NCBI GenBank assembly: GCA_963764505.1
Contig: CAVXSP010000001.1
Location: 1,054,001 to 1,118,000 of the forward strand
From: CAVXSP01 sp963764505
GTDB taxonomy: Bacteria; Acidobacteriota; Vicinamibacteria; Vicinamibacterales; SCN-69-37
Direction of reading: 5' to 3'
DNA length: 64,000 bases
Shown here: one piece after another, positions 46,491 through 56,826 of the stretch
How positions within the stretch are numbered: position 1 is the stretch's first letter
Layout of the letters: every line of letters starts with the position of its first letter
Notes under the pieces: model-generated
Database searches by the model: none
What the model saw: the letters and a program-made list of their open reading frames with translations, nothing else
What the model was told of the DNA's origin: nothing
Translations under genes and position numbers: made by a program

Positions 46491-49400
46491 TGAGCGCTCC
46501 ACGCGCAGCGGCCAGCCGCTGGCGCCTGATTCGCGCGCGCGATCTCCCGCAGTTCCGGCACGCTCTCGCGCAGCTCGCCGCCGGCCCTCAGCACGATTCC
46601 GCGCCACCGGCCTCGGCACTCGCGCCGCTGCGCCGCGCGATTCTTCTGCCGACACGCTCGGCGATCGCCGTGTTTCGTCAAACGCTCGAGTCCGCACTCT
46701 TCCGTTCGGGTCGACGCGCCCTCATCCTGCCCGCGCTGCTCACGCGCGAGGACTGGATCGGACGGCTGCAGGACGCGCTCCCGGACGCGCCCGCGCTGTT
46801 GACTCCGTTCGAACGCGAAGTGCTGATGGAGCGCGCGGCCCGGGCCTCGGCGGCGCGCGCGCGGATGCGGCGTGCGCCGTTCGCGATCCGTCCGGGGCTC
46901 GTCTCCGAGATGCTGCGGTTCTACGATGAACTGCAGCGCCGACAGCGCACCGTGCGCCGCTTCGCGCAGGTGCTCTTCGACGATCTCCGCGTCGAGCGCG
47001 GCACCGACCGGGGCAGCGAAAGCCTGATCCACCAGACGTGCTTCCTCGCATTCGCCTTCCTCGCCTACGAGCGGGGTGTCGCGGGCGCGGACGCCCTGGA
47101 CGAACACGGTCTGCGGCGGCGCCTGATCGCCACGCGCCCCACGCTTCCGTTCGACCACCTCGTCGTCGCGGTCGCCGACGACCCCGCGGATCCGCGGGGC
47201 CTCTGGCCAGCGGACTTCGATCTGCTCGGCCGGCTCGCCGGCCTGATCGACGTGGACGTCGTGATCACCGACGAGCTGCACGATGCCGGCTTCCGTGCGC
47301 GGATCGAAGAGAGCCTTCCGGGAATCGAGGAGATCAGGGCGGACGCGGCCGTCCCTGGCGCCGGCGTCGCGTCAGCGAGCCCGGTCATCGTGCGTCCAGG
47401 CGGGTCTCCGGAGCTGCCGTGGATCGTGCATCGCGATCGTGAGGAAGAGCTCCGCGAGGTCGTCCGCGGCCTGCGCGTGCGGGCCGGCCTCGACGGGGGC
47501 GAGCTCCGGGAACGGACGGCCGTCGTCTTCCAGCGGCCCCTGCCGTACCTGTACCTGGCCCGGGAGATCTTCACGGACGCCGGCGTACCGGTCCAGACGT
47601 TCGATGCGCTGCCGCTCGCGGGAGAGCCTTCGGCGGCGTTCCTCGATCTGGCGCTCGACGTCGCACGGACCGGCGGCACGCGAGCGACCACGATTGCGCT
47701 CTTGCGATCGCCGCTGCTGCGCGTCGACGCCTCCGGCCGTCCGCTGGCGCTCGACGACATCGCGGCGCTCGATCAGGTGCTGACCCGGCGACGCGCCGCC
47801 GATGACCCGGAGGGCTACCGGGGCGAGCTCGAGGCGTATCTCCACTCGACCCGTGACCGCGGGCGGGAACGGTGGCATGGCGCGTTCCACGCCGCAGAAG
47901 AGGCGGCGGCGATCGCCCGGGCGATGCGCGGCTTTCGCGAGGGCTCGACGAGCAGCGACCAGCTCGCGGCCCTGTCCCGGTTCGTCCGCGACCATCAGCA
48001 GCTTCCGGCGGAGGGGGCAGAAGAGCATGCGCGTCACCTGCGCGGCCGTGCCGCGATTCTCGGAGTGCTCGAAGGCCTGGCGGACGCGTGCCGCCGGTTC
48101 GACGACCGGCCGCGGGCGCCCGAGTCGCTGGCGGGCGTGATTCGCCACTGGATTGAGCGGCGGACGTTCGCGCCGGACCGCGGCGCCGAAGGCGTGACGC
48201 TGGTCGACGCGGTGGCCGCCAGGTTCGGGGAGTTCGATCGCGTCCACTTCGTCGGCCTCGTGGAGAACGAATGGCCCGAGCGTCCGCGCCGGAACATCTT
48301 CTACACGCCGAGCCTCTTGCGGTCGCTCGGCTGGCCTCAGACGACCGACCACGCGCGCGCTCAGCAGGCCGCGTTCCGCAATCTCCTGACGCTGCCGCAT
48401 TCTGCCCTGCACCTGCACGCCTTCCAATTCGAAGGCGATGCCATCGTCGCGACCTCTCCCGTGCTCGAGCTCGCGCGGGGCCGCCCGTCCGCCGATCTGC
48501 CGGCTCCGACCGGCGCCGTGTTCGCCGACGAGCTGCTCAGCGCGGAGCCTCCGGTGGCGGCCGCGCTCGACGAGCCGGGCCGGCGCTGGCTCGACCTGCG
48601 CGCCCGGCGCCCGCCCCTCGCGGATCCCCGCTATGGCGGCTTCGTGGGTCCTCGACCGCCGGCGCCGTACCGCGTGAGCCGGGTCGATCGGTACGTCGAC
48701 TGTCCGTTCAAGTACTTCGCCGAAAGCGTGCTCGAGCTGCCGGATGAACCGGACGACCTCTCCGGGTTGTCGCCGATCGAGCGCGGAACGCTCGTGCACA
48801 CGCTCTTCGAGTCGTTCTACGGGGAGTGGCAGCGGCTCGGCCGCGGCACGATCACGCACGAGACGTTGCCGGAGGCGCTGGCGCTGTTCGAGCGCGTCGC
48901 GCGGAACGCGCTGTCCCGCCTGCCGGCGGCGGATCGTGCGCTGGAGGAGGCCCGGCTCCTCGGATCGCTCGTCGCTCGCGGCCTGGCCGAGCGGACGTTC
49001 GAGCTCGAGATCGAAGCGGGCGGCGACATCGTCGATCGGCGGCTGGAGGCGGTCCTGGAGGGCACATTCGAGTTCCCGAAGCTGCACGGCTTCGATCGGC
49101 GCGCCATCGCGGTTCGCGGCAAAGCGGACCGGATCGATATCTTGCGGACCGGCGAGCTGCGCGTCGTGGACTACAAGCTGAGCCGGCTGCCCGACCGCGA
49201 GACGTCGCTGCAGATCGCGGTGTACGCGCACGTGGCGCGGCAGGTCCTGGAGCAGCGCGACGGGCGCGCACACCCGGTGACCGACGCGATGTACATCGCC
49301 TTCGGCGACGAGCGTCAGACCGCGGGGCGGCTGGCCGCGCCGGGGCCGGCCACCGAGGCGGCGATCACCGCGCGCGCCGCGGCGTTCACGGCGGCGATCG

Positions 49401-49528
49401 AGCGCATCGAAGCGGGCGAATATCCGCCCAGTCCGCTTCGCGTGGCGGATTGCCAGTGGTGCCGGTACTCGGGCGTGTGCCGGAAGGAGTATCGGGGAGA
49501 GCGGCAGGATGCAGCCAAGCCTGTTTGA
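46490..49528 (+). CDS. addB: AddB-type exonuclease/helicase-like subunit
   Basis: 1012 aa from GTG 46490; the frame is open further upstream but lacks family similarity there. It has a RecB-like nuclease at the C-terminus: GKADRIDILRTGELRVVDYKLSR supplies the PD-(D/E)XK Asp and Lys. Four cysteines, one in VDCPFKYFAE and three in CQWCRYSGVC, form the Fe-S staple of AddB. The N-terminal half is a degenerate UvrD-like fold (RRAILLPTRSAIAVFRQTL); the usual Walker A GKT is absent, as in many AddB proteins. With AddA it resects double-strand breaks. It overlaps addA by 20 bases. Confidence 0.88.
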   Translation: MSAPRAAASRWRLIRARDLPQFRHALAQLAAGPQHDSAPPASALAPLRRAILLPTRSAIAVFRQTLESALFRSGRRALILPALLTREDWIGRLQDALPDAPALLTPFEREVLMERAARASAARARMRRAPFAIRPGLVSEMLRFYDELQRRQRTVRRFAQVLFDDLRVERGTDRGSESLIHQTCFLAFAFLAYERGVAGADALDEHGLRRRLIATRPTLPFDHLVVAVADDPADPRGLWPADFDLLGRLAGLIDVDVVITDELHDAGFRARIEESLPGIEEIRADAAVPGAGVASASPVIVRPGGSPELPWIVHRDREEELREVVRGLRVRAGLDGGELRERTAVVFQRPLPYLYLAREIFTDAGVPVQTFDALPLAGEPSAAFLDLALDVARTGGTRATTIALLRSPLLRVDASGRPLALDDIAALDQVLTRRRAADDPEGYRGELEAYLHSTRDRGRERWHGAFHAAEEAAAIARAMRGFREGSTSSDQLAALSRFVRDHQQLPAEGAEEHARHLRGRAAILGVLEGLADACRRFDDRPRAPESLAGVIRHWIERRTFAPDRGAEGVTLVDAVAARFGEFDRVHFVGLVENEWPERPRRNIFYTPSLLRSLGWPQTTDHARAQQAAFRNLLTLPHSALHLHAFQFEGDAIVATSPVLELARGRPSADLPAPTGAVFADELLSAEPPVAAALDEPGRRWLDLRARRPPLADPRYGGFVGPRPPAPYRVSRVDRYVDCPFKYFAESVLELPDEPDDLSGLSPIERGTLVHTLFESFYGEWQRLGRGTITHETLPEALALFERVARNALSRLPAADRALEEARLLGSLVARGLAERTFELEIEAGGDIVDRRLEAVLEGTFEFPKLHGFDRRAIAVRGKADRIDILRTGELRVVDYKLSRLPDRETSLQIAVYAHVARQVLEQRDGRAHPVTDAMYIAFGDERQTAGRLAAPGPATEAAITARAAAFTAAIERIEAGEYPPSPLRVADCQWCRYSGVCRKEYRGERQDAAKPV

Positions 49529-52500
49529 CCAGCCGCTCGACGATGCGCCGCCCGACCAGGCCGCGCGGGACTTCGCGATCGATCCCGGCCACGACGTCGT
49601 GCTCGAGGCGTCGGCCGGTACGGGCAAGACGCGCGTCCTCGTCGACCGGTACGTCCGGCTGATCGGGCTGGGTGTCGATCCGGCGCACGTGCTGGCCGTG
49701 ACGTTCACGCGCAAGGCGGCGGCCGAGATGCGCGAACGGATCCTGACCGCCCTGCGGGAAGGGGCCGGTGGCGATCCGCGGCTCGCCCTGCGCTGGCGGG
49801 AGCTGCGCGAGCGCATCGCGGACATCCAGATCTCCACCATCGACGCATTCTGCTTCTCGCTGCTGCGGGAGTTCCCGCTGGAGGCGGGCGTGGACCCGGC
49901 ATTCGAGATCGCCGACGAGACCGAGATGTCGAGGCTCGGCAGGGAGGCGCTCGACCTCACGCTGCAGGCCTCGCGCGGTCTGATGGTCCACGAGGAGACG
50001 GTCCGGCTCCTCTTCGCCCGCATCAAGCTGGGGCCGCTTCGTGAGGCGGTGCAGTCGCTGCTCGACCGCCGGCACGTCGCGGTTCCGGCGGTCGCGAGCT
50101 TCGTCGCGCGCCGCGCGCGGGTGACCACGGCCGGCGAAGCCGGCACGGCGTTCGTGGCCCGCGTGGCGCATCTGTTCGGGGCGTCACCGGACGCGCGCGT
50201 CCTGCTGGCCGACGGTCCCGTCGCGGCGCCGGAGTTCCGCTGGCTCCGCGACGAGCTCGCCGATCTCGCGGCGTTCTCCGCCAGCCAGCCAGGGCGGATT
50301 CGACAGCTTCAGTACCGGCTGCAGCGGTACTTCCTGACCGACAGCGGCAAGCCGCGCGCACAACCCGCGCGGCGGTTCTCGACGGATCGGTTTCCATCGC
50401 CCCAGGCGAAGCGCCGGCACGACGCCGCGCTCAAGGCGCTCGCGCCCCGCGTCCAGGCCGAGCTCGAAACCTTCGCCGCGGACGTGCAGGGGCTGCTCGC
50501 GCGAGGCCTGCAGCAGGTGCTCGGTATCGCGGTCGACCGTTACGAACGCCTGCTCGACGAGCACGCGCTGCTCGACTTTCCCGGCATGCTCGCGAGGGCC
50601 GTCGCCTTGCTGGGCCGACAGGAGGAGTTCGCAAGGAGCCGTCTCAAGCTGCAGGCTCGGTATCATCACGTCCTCGTCGACGAGTTCCAGGACACCAGCC
50701 GGCTGCAATGGGAGCTCGTCGATCGCCTCATCGAGTCGTGGGGCGAGGGGGAAGGCGTTCCGGAGACGACCTCCATCTTCGTCGTCGGCGACCGCAAGCA
50801 GTCCATTTACCGATTCCGGCACGCGGACGTGACGCTCCTCGACGAAGTGGCGCGGCGTCTGGCGGCGCTTCGGCCGGGCCGGCCCGTGCGACAGGCCATC
50901 AGCCACAGCTTTCGTGCCGTCCCGGAGCTACTCGCGTTCGTGAACGCCCTGGCCGCGTCGCTGCGCGGCCGCGAGGAGCCGGAGCCCGTCGAAGGCCGGT
51001 TCACCTACGAGGAGCACGACCGGTTCCTGGTGCCGGAAATCGGCCCGGGTGCCCGCCGCGACGGATCGCCAGTGCTCGGGCTGGTTGCCGAGCCGTCGAT
51101 GGAGACCTGTGCGCAGGCGGTCGCGGCGGAGATCGGACGGCTCCTGGATGGCGCCACCGTCCGGGACCGGACCGGCAGCCGGCCGGCGCGGCCGGACGAC
51201 ATCGCCATCCTGTTCCGCGCGCGCACGGGACATCAGGTACTTCGAGGCGGCGCTCGCGGCGCGCGGAATCCGCACGTACGTATACAAGGGCCTGGGCTTC
51301 TTCGACGCGCCCGAGGTTCAGGACGTCCAGGCGCTGGTGCGCTACCTCGCGCAGCCGGAGAGCGACCTGCGCGCGGCCGAGCTGCTCAGATCGAGGCTCG
51401 TGCGCATCTCCGATACCGGTCTCGCCAGTCTCGCACCCGGCCTCGCAGACGCGCTCCGCTCAGCCGAGCTCCCGCCGGACACCGCCGGACTCGACGCCGC
51501 CGACCGCGAGCTGCTCGAGACCGCACGCGTCAGCCTGGCGCGATGGCGCGAGCTCGCCGATCGAATCGCGCCGAGCGAGCTCCTCGATCGCGTGCTGCGC
51601 GAGTCGGCGTATCTGTTCGAGCTCCGCGGGCCCCGTCTGGATCAGGCCCGCGAGAATCTGAAGAAGATGCGTGCCCTGATCCGTCGGATCGAGAACCGCG
51701 GGTACGCGACGCTGGGACGCATCGCGGAGCACTTCGAAACGCTTCGGGCGGGTGACGAGTCGCACGCGGTGGTAGAGGCGGCCGGCTGCGTCAATCTGAT
51801 GACCGTCCACGCGGCGAAAGGTCTCGAGTTTCCCGTGGTGTTCCTGGTCAACCTGCATCTGCCGGGCCGCGGGCGCTCATCGGCCTTCTCGGTCATCGAG
51901 CGCGGCCCCGACGGCGAGCCGGAGGTCGCCTTCGGCGCGTCCGACGCAACGCGCCTCGAAGACGCGCACGAGCGGGAGGAGCTGCGACGGCTGTTCTACG
52001 TGGCCGTCACCCGCTCGCGGGATCGGCTGTATCTGGCGGCCGAAGTGGATCCAAGACAGCACACGCTGCGGACCGGACCGCGGAGCCTGGCGTCCCTCCT
52101 CCCCTCGACCCTGGCCGAGTTGTTCCACGCCGCCGCGGTCTCGCCCGCGGCGACCGAGCTCGAGTGGGTCTCCGGACCGGAGACCTTCGCGTTCCGCGTG
52201 TGCCGGCCGTCCTCCGGCGAAATGCGCGAGTCGACCGCACGCACGGCCGGCGCGCAAGGGGATGGAGACGCCACGCCGCGGGTGCCGGTCGCCCTGACGA
52301 GCGTGTCGGCCCGCTCGGGTGTCGCCGGCACGACGCCGCGCGCCACGCCCGCGCAGGGCCCCGCCCCGCCGGACGATCGGCTCGTTGGCACGCTGGTTCA
52401 TCGTCTGCTTCAACGTCAACTCGATCCGCATCTGTCCGAATCGGCGATTGCGGAGCGAGTCCCACGCGTCTTGCGGGCGGAGGAGCTCGTCGATATCGGC

Positions 52501-52815
52501 GACCGGATTCGCCTGAGTCTGGCGGTGGCCAGGACGTATGTAAATCTGCGCAGCCGGCCGGAGGTCGTCAAACTCTTGGCAGCCGGGCGCTGCCACTACG
52601 AAGTGCCGGTGTCCTTTCAGCCGCCAGGGCCGCCGGTGATCGTTCGGGGGCGGATCGACTGTCTCGTCGAACGTCCGGACGGCACGCTCCTCGTTCTCGA
52701 ATTCAAGACGGGGCGGCCCCGTGCCGAACATAGAGAGCAGGTGGAGCTGTACCGCGAAGCGCTGGGACCGTTGTTTCCGGGCCGGCTCATCGAGACCCGA
52801 ATTCTCTACGGCTGA
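49509..52815 (+). CDS. addA: AddA-type helicase-nuclease subunit (broken by a 1-base insertion)
   Basis: Starts MQPSLFDQPLDD. UvrD/RecB motifs: Walker A ASAGTGKTRVLVDRY, Ia AVTFTRKAAAEMRERI, motif II VDEFQDTS, III VVGDRKQSIYRFRHAD, V LMTVHAAKGLEFPVVF, VI FYVAVTRSRDRLYL. The C-terminal nuclease has GRIDCLVERPDGTLLVLEFKTG. The frame breaks after ILFRARTGHQ at 51236-51240 (GGTAC); removing one base gives YFEAALAARG and a continuous protein of about 1101 aa. ATP-driven helicase of the double-strand-break repair nuclease with AddB. Confidence 0.9.
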
Positions 52816-53039
52816 GCGATGGGGCCGCGGGTTGCGGCCACGGCGGATTCGCGCGCGAGCGGAGACCGGCGGATTGCGGCGAAAATGGGACAATTTTGTT
52901 TCAAGTTGCTGCATCGGAGGAAGAACTTCGCCCTGCAGACGGCTGCCAGATTCGGCCCGCGCGTGCTGGGGTTCGCGCTACGGAACCGGAAGTTGGCGAT
53001 GGATTTGCAGCAGGGCCGGTTAGCCCCAGGAGGTGTCCG
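52816..53039. other. 224-base gap between addA and a small gene
   Basis: An ATG frame starts at 52819 and one at 52896, but neither shows a family or a Shine-Dalgarno. The next gene starts at 53040 behind a consensus AGGAGG. I see no clear promoter or terminator hairpin. Confidence 0.5.
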
Positions 53040-53285
53040 ATGGTCTCGACGGTCACGGCGCAAACCAGCAGAACAGGGCGCACTCCGGCGCTCCTGGAAC
53101 TGATTGCTCTCGACAGCCTGCCGTGCGGCTGCGTGGCGGCCGCCTACCGCGCGAAGCCCTGGGACCTCGCCGTCGTCTCGATCGAGGCCAAGGGGCCTCA
53201 CTGCCCGAACATCGTGCATCTTCAGGGGCGTGTCCTCGAACTTGGTGCGGTCGCGGATCTGCTGGCCGAGGAGGACGGAGAGTGA
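53040..53285 (+). CDS. small conserved-looking hypothetical protein
   Basis: 81 aa, MVSTVTAQTSRTGRTPALLE start with a perfect AGGAGGT six bases before the ATG. The central part LDSLPCGCVAAAYRAKPWDL leads into AVVSIEAKGPHCPN and HLQGRVLELG. The CxC and a later Cys might bind a metal. No family is recognised. First of four tiny genes before mrp. Confidence 0.65.
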   Translation: MVSTVTAQTSRTGRTPALLELIALDSLPCGCVAAAYRAKPWDLAVVSIEAKGPHCPNIVHLQGRVLELGAVADLLAEEDGE

Positions 53286-53342
53286 GATACACTCGGTCGA
53301 GGCCGAGCCAGCCGTGGTGGCCAGCCCGAACGGAGTGGAGCT

Positions 53343-53567
53343 TTGTCGCTGACATGTCCGAACTGCGGAAACACCGAGAATTTTCTGGTCAAGACGTTGC
53401 AAATGCATCTCCTGCGCGTGGTCGACAGCCAGATCCAGCCCCCGCTCGAAGAGGGCCGGCCCGCGCTGGTCGAGTTGCTGTGTGACGAGTGTGACAGCAC
53501 CCTCGATCTCGATCTCCTCGACGAGGGTTCCCGCCGCGAGCTGATGTTGACCCTTGGAGTCCGTTAG
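53343..53567 (+). CDS. small zinc-ribbon protein
   Basis: 74 aa from TTG 53343, with GGAGTGGAG just before it. MSLTCPNCGNTENFLVKTLQ and later LLCDECDSTLDLDLL give a CPNC...CDEC zinc-ribbon. The spacing and acidic linker resemble small zinc ribbons of bacterial hypothetical proteins; no function is known. Confidence 0.7.
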   Translation: MSLTCPNCGNTENFLVKTLQMHLLRVVDSQIQPPLEEGRPALVELLCDECDSTLDLDLLDEGSRRELMLTLGVR

Positions 53568-53620
53568 ACCGTCGTCGCGCGAGCGCGAGAACCAGGTTCC
53601 GCGCGCCGGCATTTCTCGGG

Positions 53621-53626
53621 TATCGT
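53621..53626 (+). promoter_or_regulatory. TATCGT -10 box, leaderless start of the J-like gene
   Basis: TATCGT ends 7 bases before GTG 53634. Confidence 0.4.
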
Positions 53627-53633
53627 ACCTCCG

Positions 53634-53933
53634 GTGCACGACTTCTTCGACATCCTCGGCGTCGCGAGCGATGCGCGTCCCATCGAGATCCGGCGCGCCT
53701 GCTGTCGTCGTGTTCACGCCAGCCATCCCGACATCTGGGACGGCGACGACGTGCCTTCCGCGCCGCGCGGGCGGCCGAGCGTTTTCGATCGGCCGGCCGC
53801 CCTGGAGCTGCGCGATGCGGCGATCGACTTCATCGACGCGGCGACGCTGGTGGAGGGGATGCGCGTGAGTTTTTTCACCTCGCGCGTCAGGCGTGACGGG
53901 CCGGGTCCGCGGCGCGTGCCGGATCCGCGCTGA
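53634..53933 (+). CDS. truncated J-domain-like protein
   Basis: 99 aa from GTG 53634. MHDFFDILGVASDARPIEIR and RRVHASHPDIWDG match helices I-III of a J domain with the invariant HPD tripeptide, which stimulates DnaK/HscA ATPase. The rest (PAALELRDAAIDFIDAATLV) could be a short helix pair. It would be a minimal J-protein without a substrate domain. It lies upstream of mrp, so an Fe-S role (HscB-like) is tempting but unproven. Confidence 0.65.
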   Translation: MHDFFDILGVASDARPIEIRRACCRRVHASHPDIWDGDDVPSAPRGRPSVFDRPAALELRDAAIDFIDAATLVEGMRVSFFTSRVRRDGPGPRRVPDPR

Positions 53934-53992
53934 TTCCGTTCGCGGCCGGCCCGGCGGCCATCGGCACTTCGCCGGCCGCGCCTTCCGAGCTC

Positions 53993-54394
53993 ATGCGCCA
54001 GCATCTCGACGCCCTCGTGCTGCTTCAGCGCCTCTGGGGCAGCTTCGGCCTGCTCACCGCGGCGTCGCTGGCCACGCTCTCGGCCGGGACGGCGGTCGCG
54101 CTCATCCGTTCCGGGTCGCTGCCAGAAGCGGCGCTGGGTCTCGTCTGGGTGCTCTGCGCCTGCTCCGTCGCGCTGGCCGGCGGCGGGCTCGCCACGCTGG
54201 CCGCCGCGCGCGGACTGCAGCGGCGGAATCCGTCGGCGCGCGGCGCGGCGCTCGTCCTGGCCTCGATCGATCTCCTCGTCGTTCCGTTCGGCACCGCCCT
54301 CGGCATCTACACGCTCTGGGTGCTGCTGAACGACGACGCGCGCCGCGAATTCGGGCAGCCGCTGCGCGGCGCGCCGTCAACGCCTGCGCGATAG
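53993..54394 (+). CDS. small integral membrane protein
   Basis: 133 aa. Three to four predicted helices (SFGLLTAASLATLSAGTAVAL, ALGLVWVLCACSVALAGGGL, ALVLASIDLLVVPFGTALGI). The C-terminal loop WVLLNDDARREFG resembles small DUF-type membrane proteins in which the last helix is followed by a polar tail. No family can be named. ATG 53993 just before LQR. Confidence 0.65.
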   Translation: MRQHLDALVLLQRLWGSFGLLTAASLATLSAGTAVALIRSGSLPEAALGLVWVLCACSVALAGGGLATLAAARGLQRRNPSARGAALVLASIDLLVVPFGTALGIYTLWVLLNDDARREFGQPLRGAPSTPAR

Positions 54395-54397
54395 AAT
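54392..54397 (+). promoter_or_regulatory. TAGAAT -10 box, leaderless start of mrp
   Basis: TAGAAT ends 6 bases before ATG 54404 and overlaps the stop of the preceding gene. Confidence 0.55.
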
Positions 54398-54403
54398 CAA
54401 GTC

Positions 54404-55480
54404 ATGGCCATCCTCACCGAGGCTGCGGTGCTCGACGCGCTCCGCGCCATCCAGGATCCGGACCTGCACAGAGACATCGTCTCGCTCGGGTTCGTCAAGC
54501 ACGTCGGCATCGAGGGGACGCGCGTATCGGTGACGATCGAGCTGACGACGCCCGCCTGTCCCGTCAAGGACCTGATGCGCGATCAGGCCCGCAGCCTTCT
54601 GGCGTCGATGGGCGCGTCGTCCGTGGACGTGCAGATGACCGCGCAGGTCAGGGCCGTGCGTCCGGACGCGGGCCGCGTTCCCGTCGATGGCGTCAAGAAC
54701 GTCGTGGCCGTCGGCGCGGGCAAGGGCGGCGTCGGCAAGACGACGGTGGCGGTCAATCTCGCGCTGGCATTGGCCGCCCGCGGCAGCCGCGTGGGCCTGC
54801 TCGACGCCGACATGTACGGCCCGAACGTGCCCATCATGCTCGGCATGAACGCGACGCTGCACACCGACGGGAAGAAGATCGTGCCCGCCGAGCGCTACGG
54901 CCTGCAGACCGTCTCGATCGGCTTCATGACACAGGACGACTCGCCCGTGATCTGGCGGGGGCCGATGCTGCACGGTGCCGTGACACAGTTCTTCCGCGAT
55001 GTCCGGTGGGACGGGCTGGATTACCTGATCGTCGACATGCCGCCCGGCACGGGCGACATCGCGTTGAGCCTCAGCCAGGGCGTGCCGGTGGCCGGCGCGG
55101 TCGTCGTCACGACTCCCCAGAAGGTCTCCCTCGCCGACACGCGGCGCGCCGTCATGATGTACCGCAAGCTCAATATTCCGGTGATCGGAATCGTGGAGAA
55201 CATGAGCCACTTCATCTGCCCCGCGTGCGGCCACGAGAGCGACATCTTCGGCGCCGGCGGCGGTGAAGCGCTCGCGTCCGAGATGTCGACGCCGTTTCTC
55301 GGTCGGATTCCGCTCTACGAGCCGGTGCGGACCGGCGGCGACGCCGGCGTGCCGATCGTGCTGAGCGAGCCGGACTCGCCGGCCGCGCGCGCGCTGGTCG
55401 CCGCCGCGGAGCGCGCCGCGCAGCAGGTCTCGATCGCGTCGTACGGCCGGACGACGATCCCTCTGACGCCGGTCCCCTGA
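54404..55480 (+). CDS. mrp: Mrp/NBP35-family iron-sulfur carrier ATPase
   Basis: 358 aa. An N-terminal MIP18/DUF59 domain (about 1-85: VLDALRAIQDPDLHRDIVSL, TTPACPVKD) is followed by a ParA-like P-loop ATPase with the deviant Walker A GAGKGGVGKTTVAV, LLDADMYGPNVP, DYLIVDMPPGTGD and the cluster-binding CPAC (SHFICPACGHES). Mrp carries and transfers Fe-S clusters in an ATP-dependent way. With erpA and the Fur-ferritin gene it is one of three iron-related proteins in the window. Confidence 0.95.
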   Translation: MAILTEAAVLDALRAIQDPDLHRDIVSLGFVKHVGIEGTRVSVTIELTTPACPVKDLMRDQARSLLASMGASSVDVQMTAQVRAVRPDAGRVPVDGVKNVVAVGAGKGGVGKTTVAVNLALALAARGSRVGLLDADMYGPNVPIMLGMNATLHTDGKKIVPAERYGLQTVSIGFMTQDDSPVIWRGPMLHGAVTQFFRDVRWDGLDYLIVDMPPGTGDIALSLSQGVPVAGAVVVTTPQKVSLADTRRAVMMYRKLNIPVIGIVENMSHFICPACGHESDIFGAGGGEALASEMSTPFLGRIPLYEPVRTGGDAGVPIVLSEPDSPAARALVAAAERAAQQVSIASYGRTTIPLTPVP

Positions 55481-55527
55481 TCCGCGCGAGACGTGGATCG
55501 CCTGTTGCACGGACCCGACACCAGCGG

Positions 55528-56826
55528 ATGATTCCTTTCTCCAAAGAGGTTCTGCCGAACGGGCTGAACGTCATCGTCCACGAAGACCACCAGACGCCGC
55601 TCGTCGCCGTGAGCGTCTGGTACCACGTGGGCTCGAAGAACGAGCGGCCCGGGCTCACCGGCTTCGCCCATCTGTTCGAACACCTGATGTTCGAGGGTTC
55701 CGCGCACCAGCCGCTCGGGTATTTCGAGCCGCTGCAGCAGGCCGGGGCCGCCGTGAACGGCTCGACCAGCGCCGACCGCACCAACTATTGGGAGGTCGTC
55801 CCGAAGGACGCCGCCGAGCTCGCGGTCTGGATGGAGGCCGATCGCATGGGATGGCTCCTGCCGGCGTTGACGGACGTCCGGCTCGATACCCAGCGCGACG
55901 TCGTGCTGAACGAACGGCGCCAGAACTACGAGAACCGCCCGTACGGCCTCGCGCAGTTCGCGCTGTTTCAGGCGCTGTTCCCGCCGACGCATCCGTACCG
56001 ATGGCCGACGATTGGCGATCCGTCGGACCTGCGGGCGGCCAGGCTCGACGACGTTCACGACTTCTTCCGGCGGTTCTACCATCCTGCGAACGCCTCGCTC
56101 GCCATCGCCGGCGACATCGGGACCGCGCAGGCGTTCCGGCTGGCCGAGGCGTCGTTCGGAGAGATTCCGCGCGGTCCGGCCGTTGATCCCGTCGTCGTCC
56201 CCTCGCCGGGCGCGGCGGGGACGCGCATCGTGCTCGAGGATCGCGTGGAGCTGCCGCGCGTGTACCTGGCGTGGCCGTCGGCCGCGCTGTTCACGCCCGG
56301 CGACGCCGCGCTGGATCTGCTGGGCGACGTCCTCGGCAACGGGCGGAGCTCGCGCCTCTATCGACGGTTGATTCACGATCAGCGGATCGCGGCCGACGTC
56401 GCGGCGGGCCAGGGATCGCGCGAGCTGTGCAGCATCTTCCAGGTCGTCGCCACGGCCGCGCCGGGGAAGACGCTCGACGAGATTCATGCGATCGTCGCGG
56501 ACGAAATCCGGCGGTTCGCGACGGACGGCCCGACCGACGACGAGCTCGACCGCGGCCGGCGGCAGGCCGAGGCGGCGTTCGTCTACCGGCTCCAGACGCT
56601 CGGCGGGTTCGGCGGCCGGGCGGATCAGCTGAACGCCTACAACGTGTACGTAGGCAGACCCGACTACTTCGAGGCGGACCTGCAGCGGTATCTCGCGATC
56701 ACGGCCGACGATCTCGCCGCCGCCGCGCGGCGGCTTCGGCCCGAGGACGCGGTGGTCCTGAGCGTCGTGCCGCGCGGCCGCCTGGATCAGGCGGTCCGCG
56801 CCTCTGCGCCGGCGGTCGTCACATGA
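55528..56826 (+). CDS. M16-family zinc peptidase, catalytic subunit
   Basis: 432 aa. The inverted zinc motif HLFEHLMFEGS (HxxEH) is intact, and the downstream Glu lies in the helix after DVVLNERRQNYENRP. MPP-alpha/beta type fold: MIPFSKEVLPNGLNVIVHED is the typical first strand. Cytoplasmic or periplasmic location is unclear, since no signal peptide is visible. It works with the next gene, whose product lacks the zinc site. Confidence 0.92.
   Translation: MIPFSKEVLPNGLNVIVHEDHQTPLVAVSVWYHVGSKNERPGLTGFAHLFEHLMFEGSAHQPLGYFEPLQQAGAAVNGSTSADRTNYWEVVPKDAAELAVWMEADRMGWLLPALTDVRLDTQRDVVLNERRQNYENRPYGLAQFALFQALFPPTHPYRWPTIGDPSDLRAARLDDVHDFFRRFYHPANASLAIAGDIGTAQAFRLAEASFGEIPRGPAVDPVVVPSPGAAGTRIVLEDRVELPRVYLAWPSAALFTPGDAALDLLGDVLGNGRSSRLYRRLIHDQRIAADVAAGQGSRELCSIFQVVATAAPGKTLDEIHAIVADEIRRFATDGPTDDELDRGRRQAEAAFVYRLQTLGGFGGRADQLNAYNVYVGRPDYFEADLQRYLAITADDLAAAARRLRPEDAVVLSVVPRGRLDQAVRASAPAVVT

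Noticed and set aside
52819..53103. Plus-strand ORF right after addA
   Set aside because: Out of frame with the well-supported 53040 gene and overlapping its start; no motif or ribosome-binding site.
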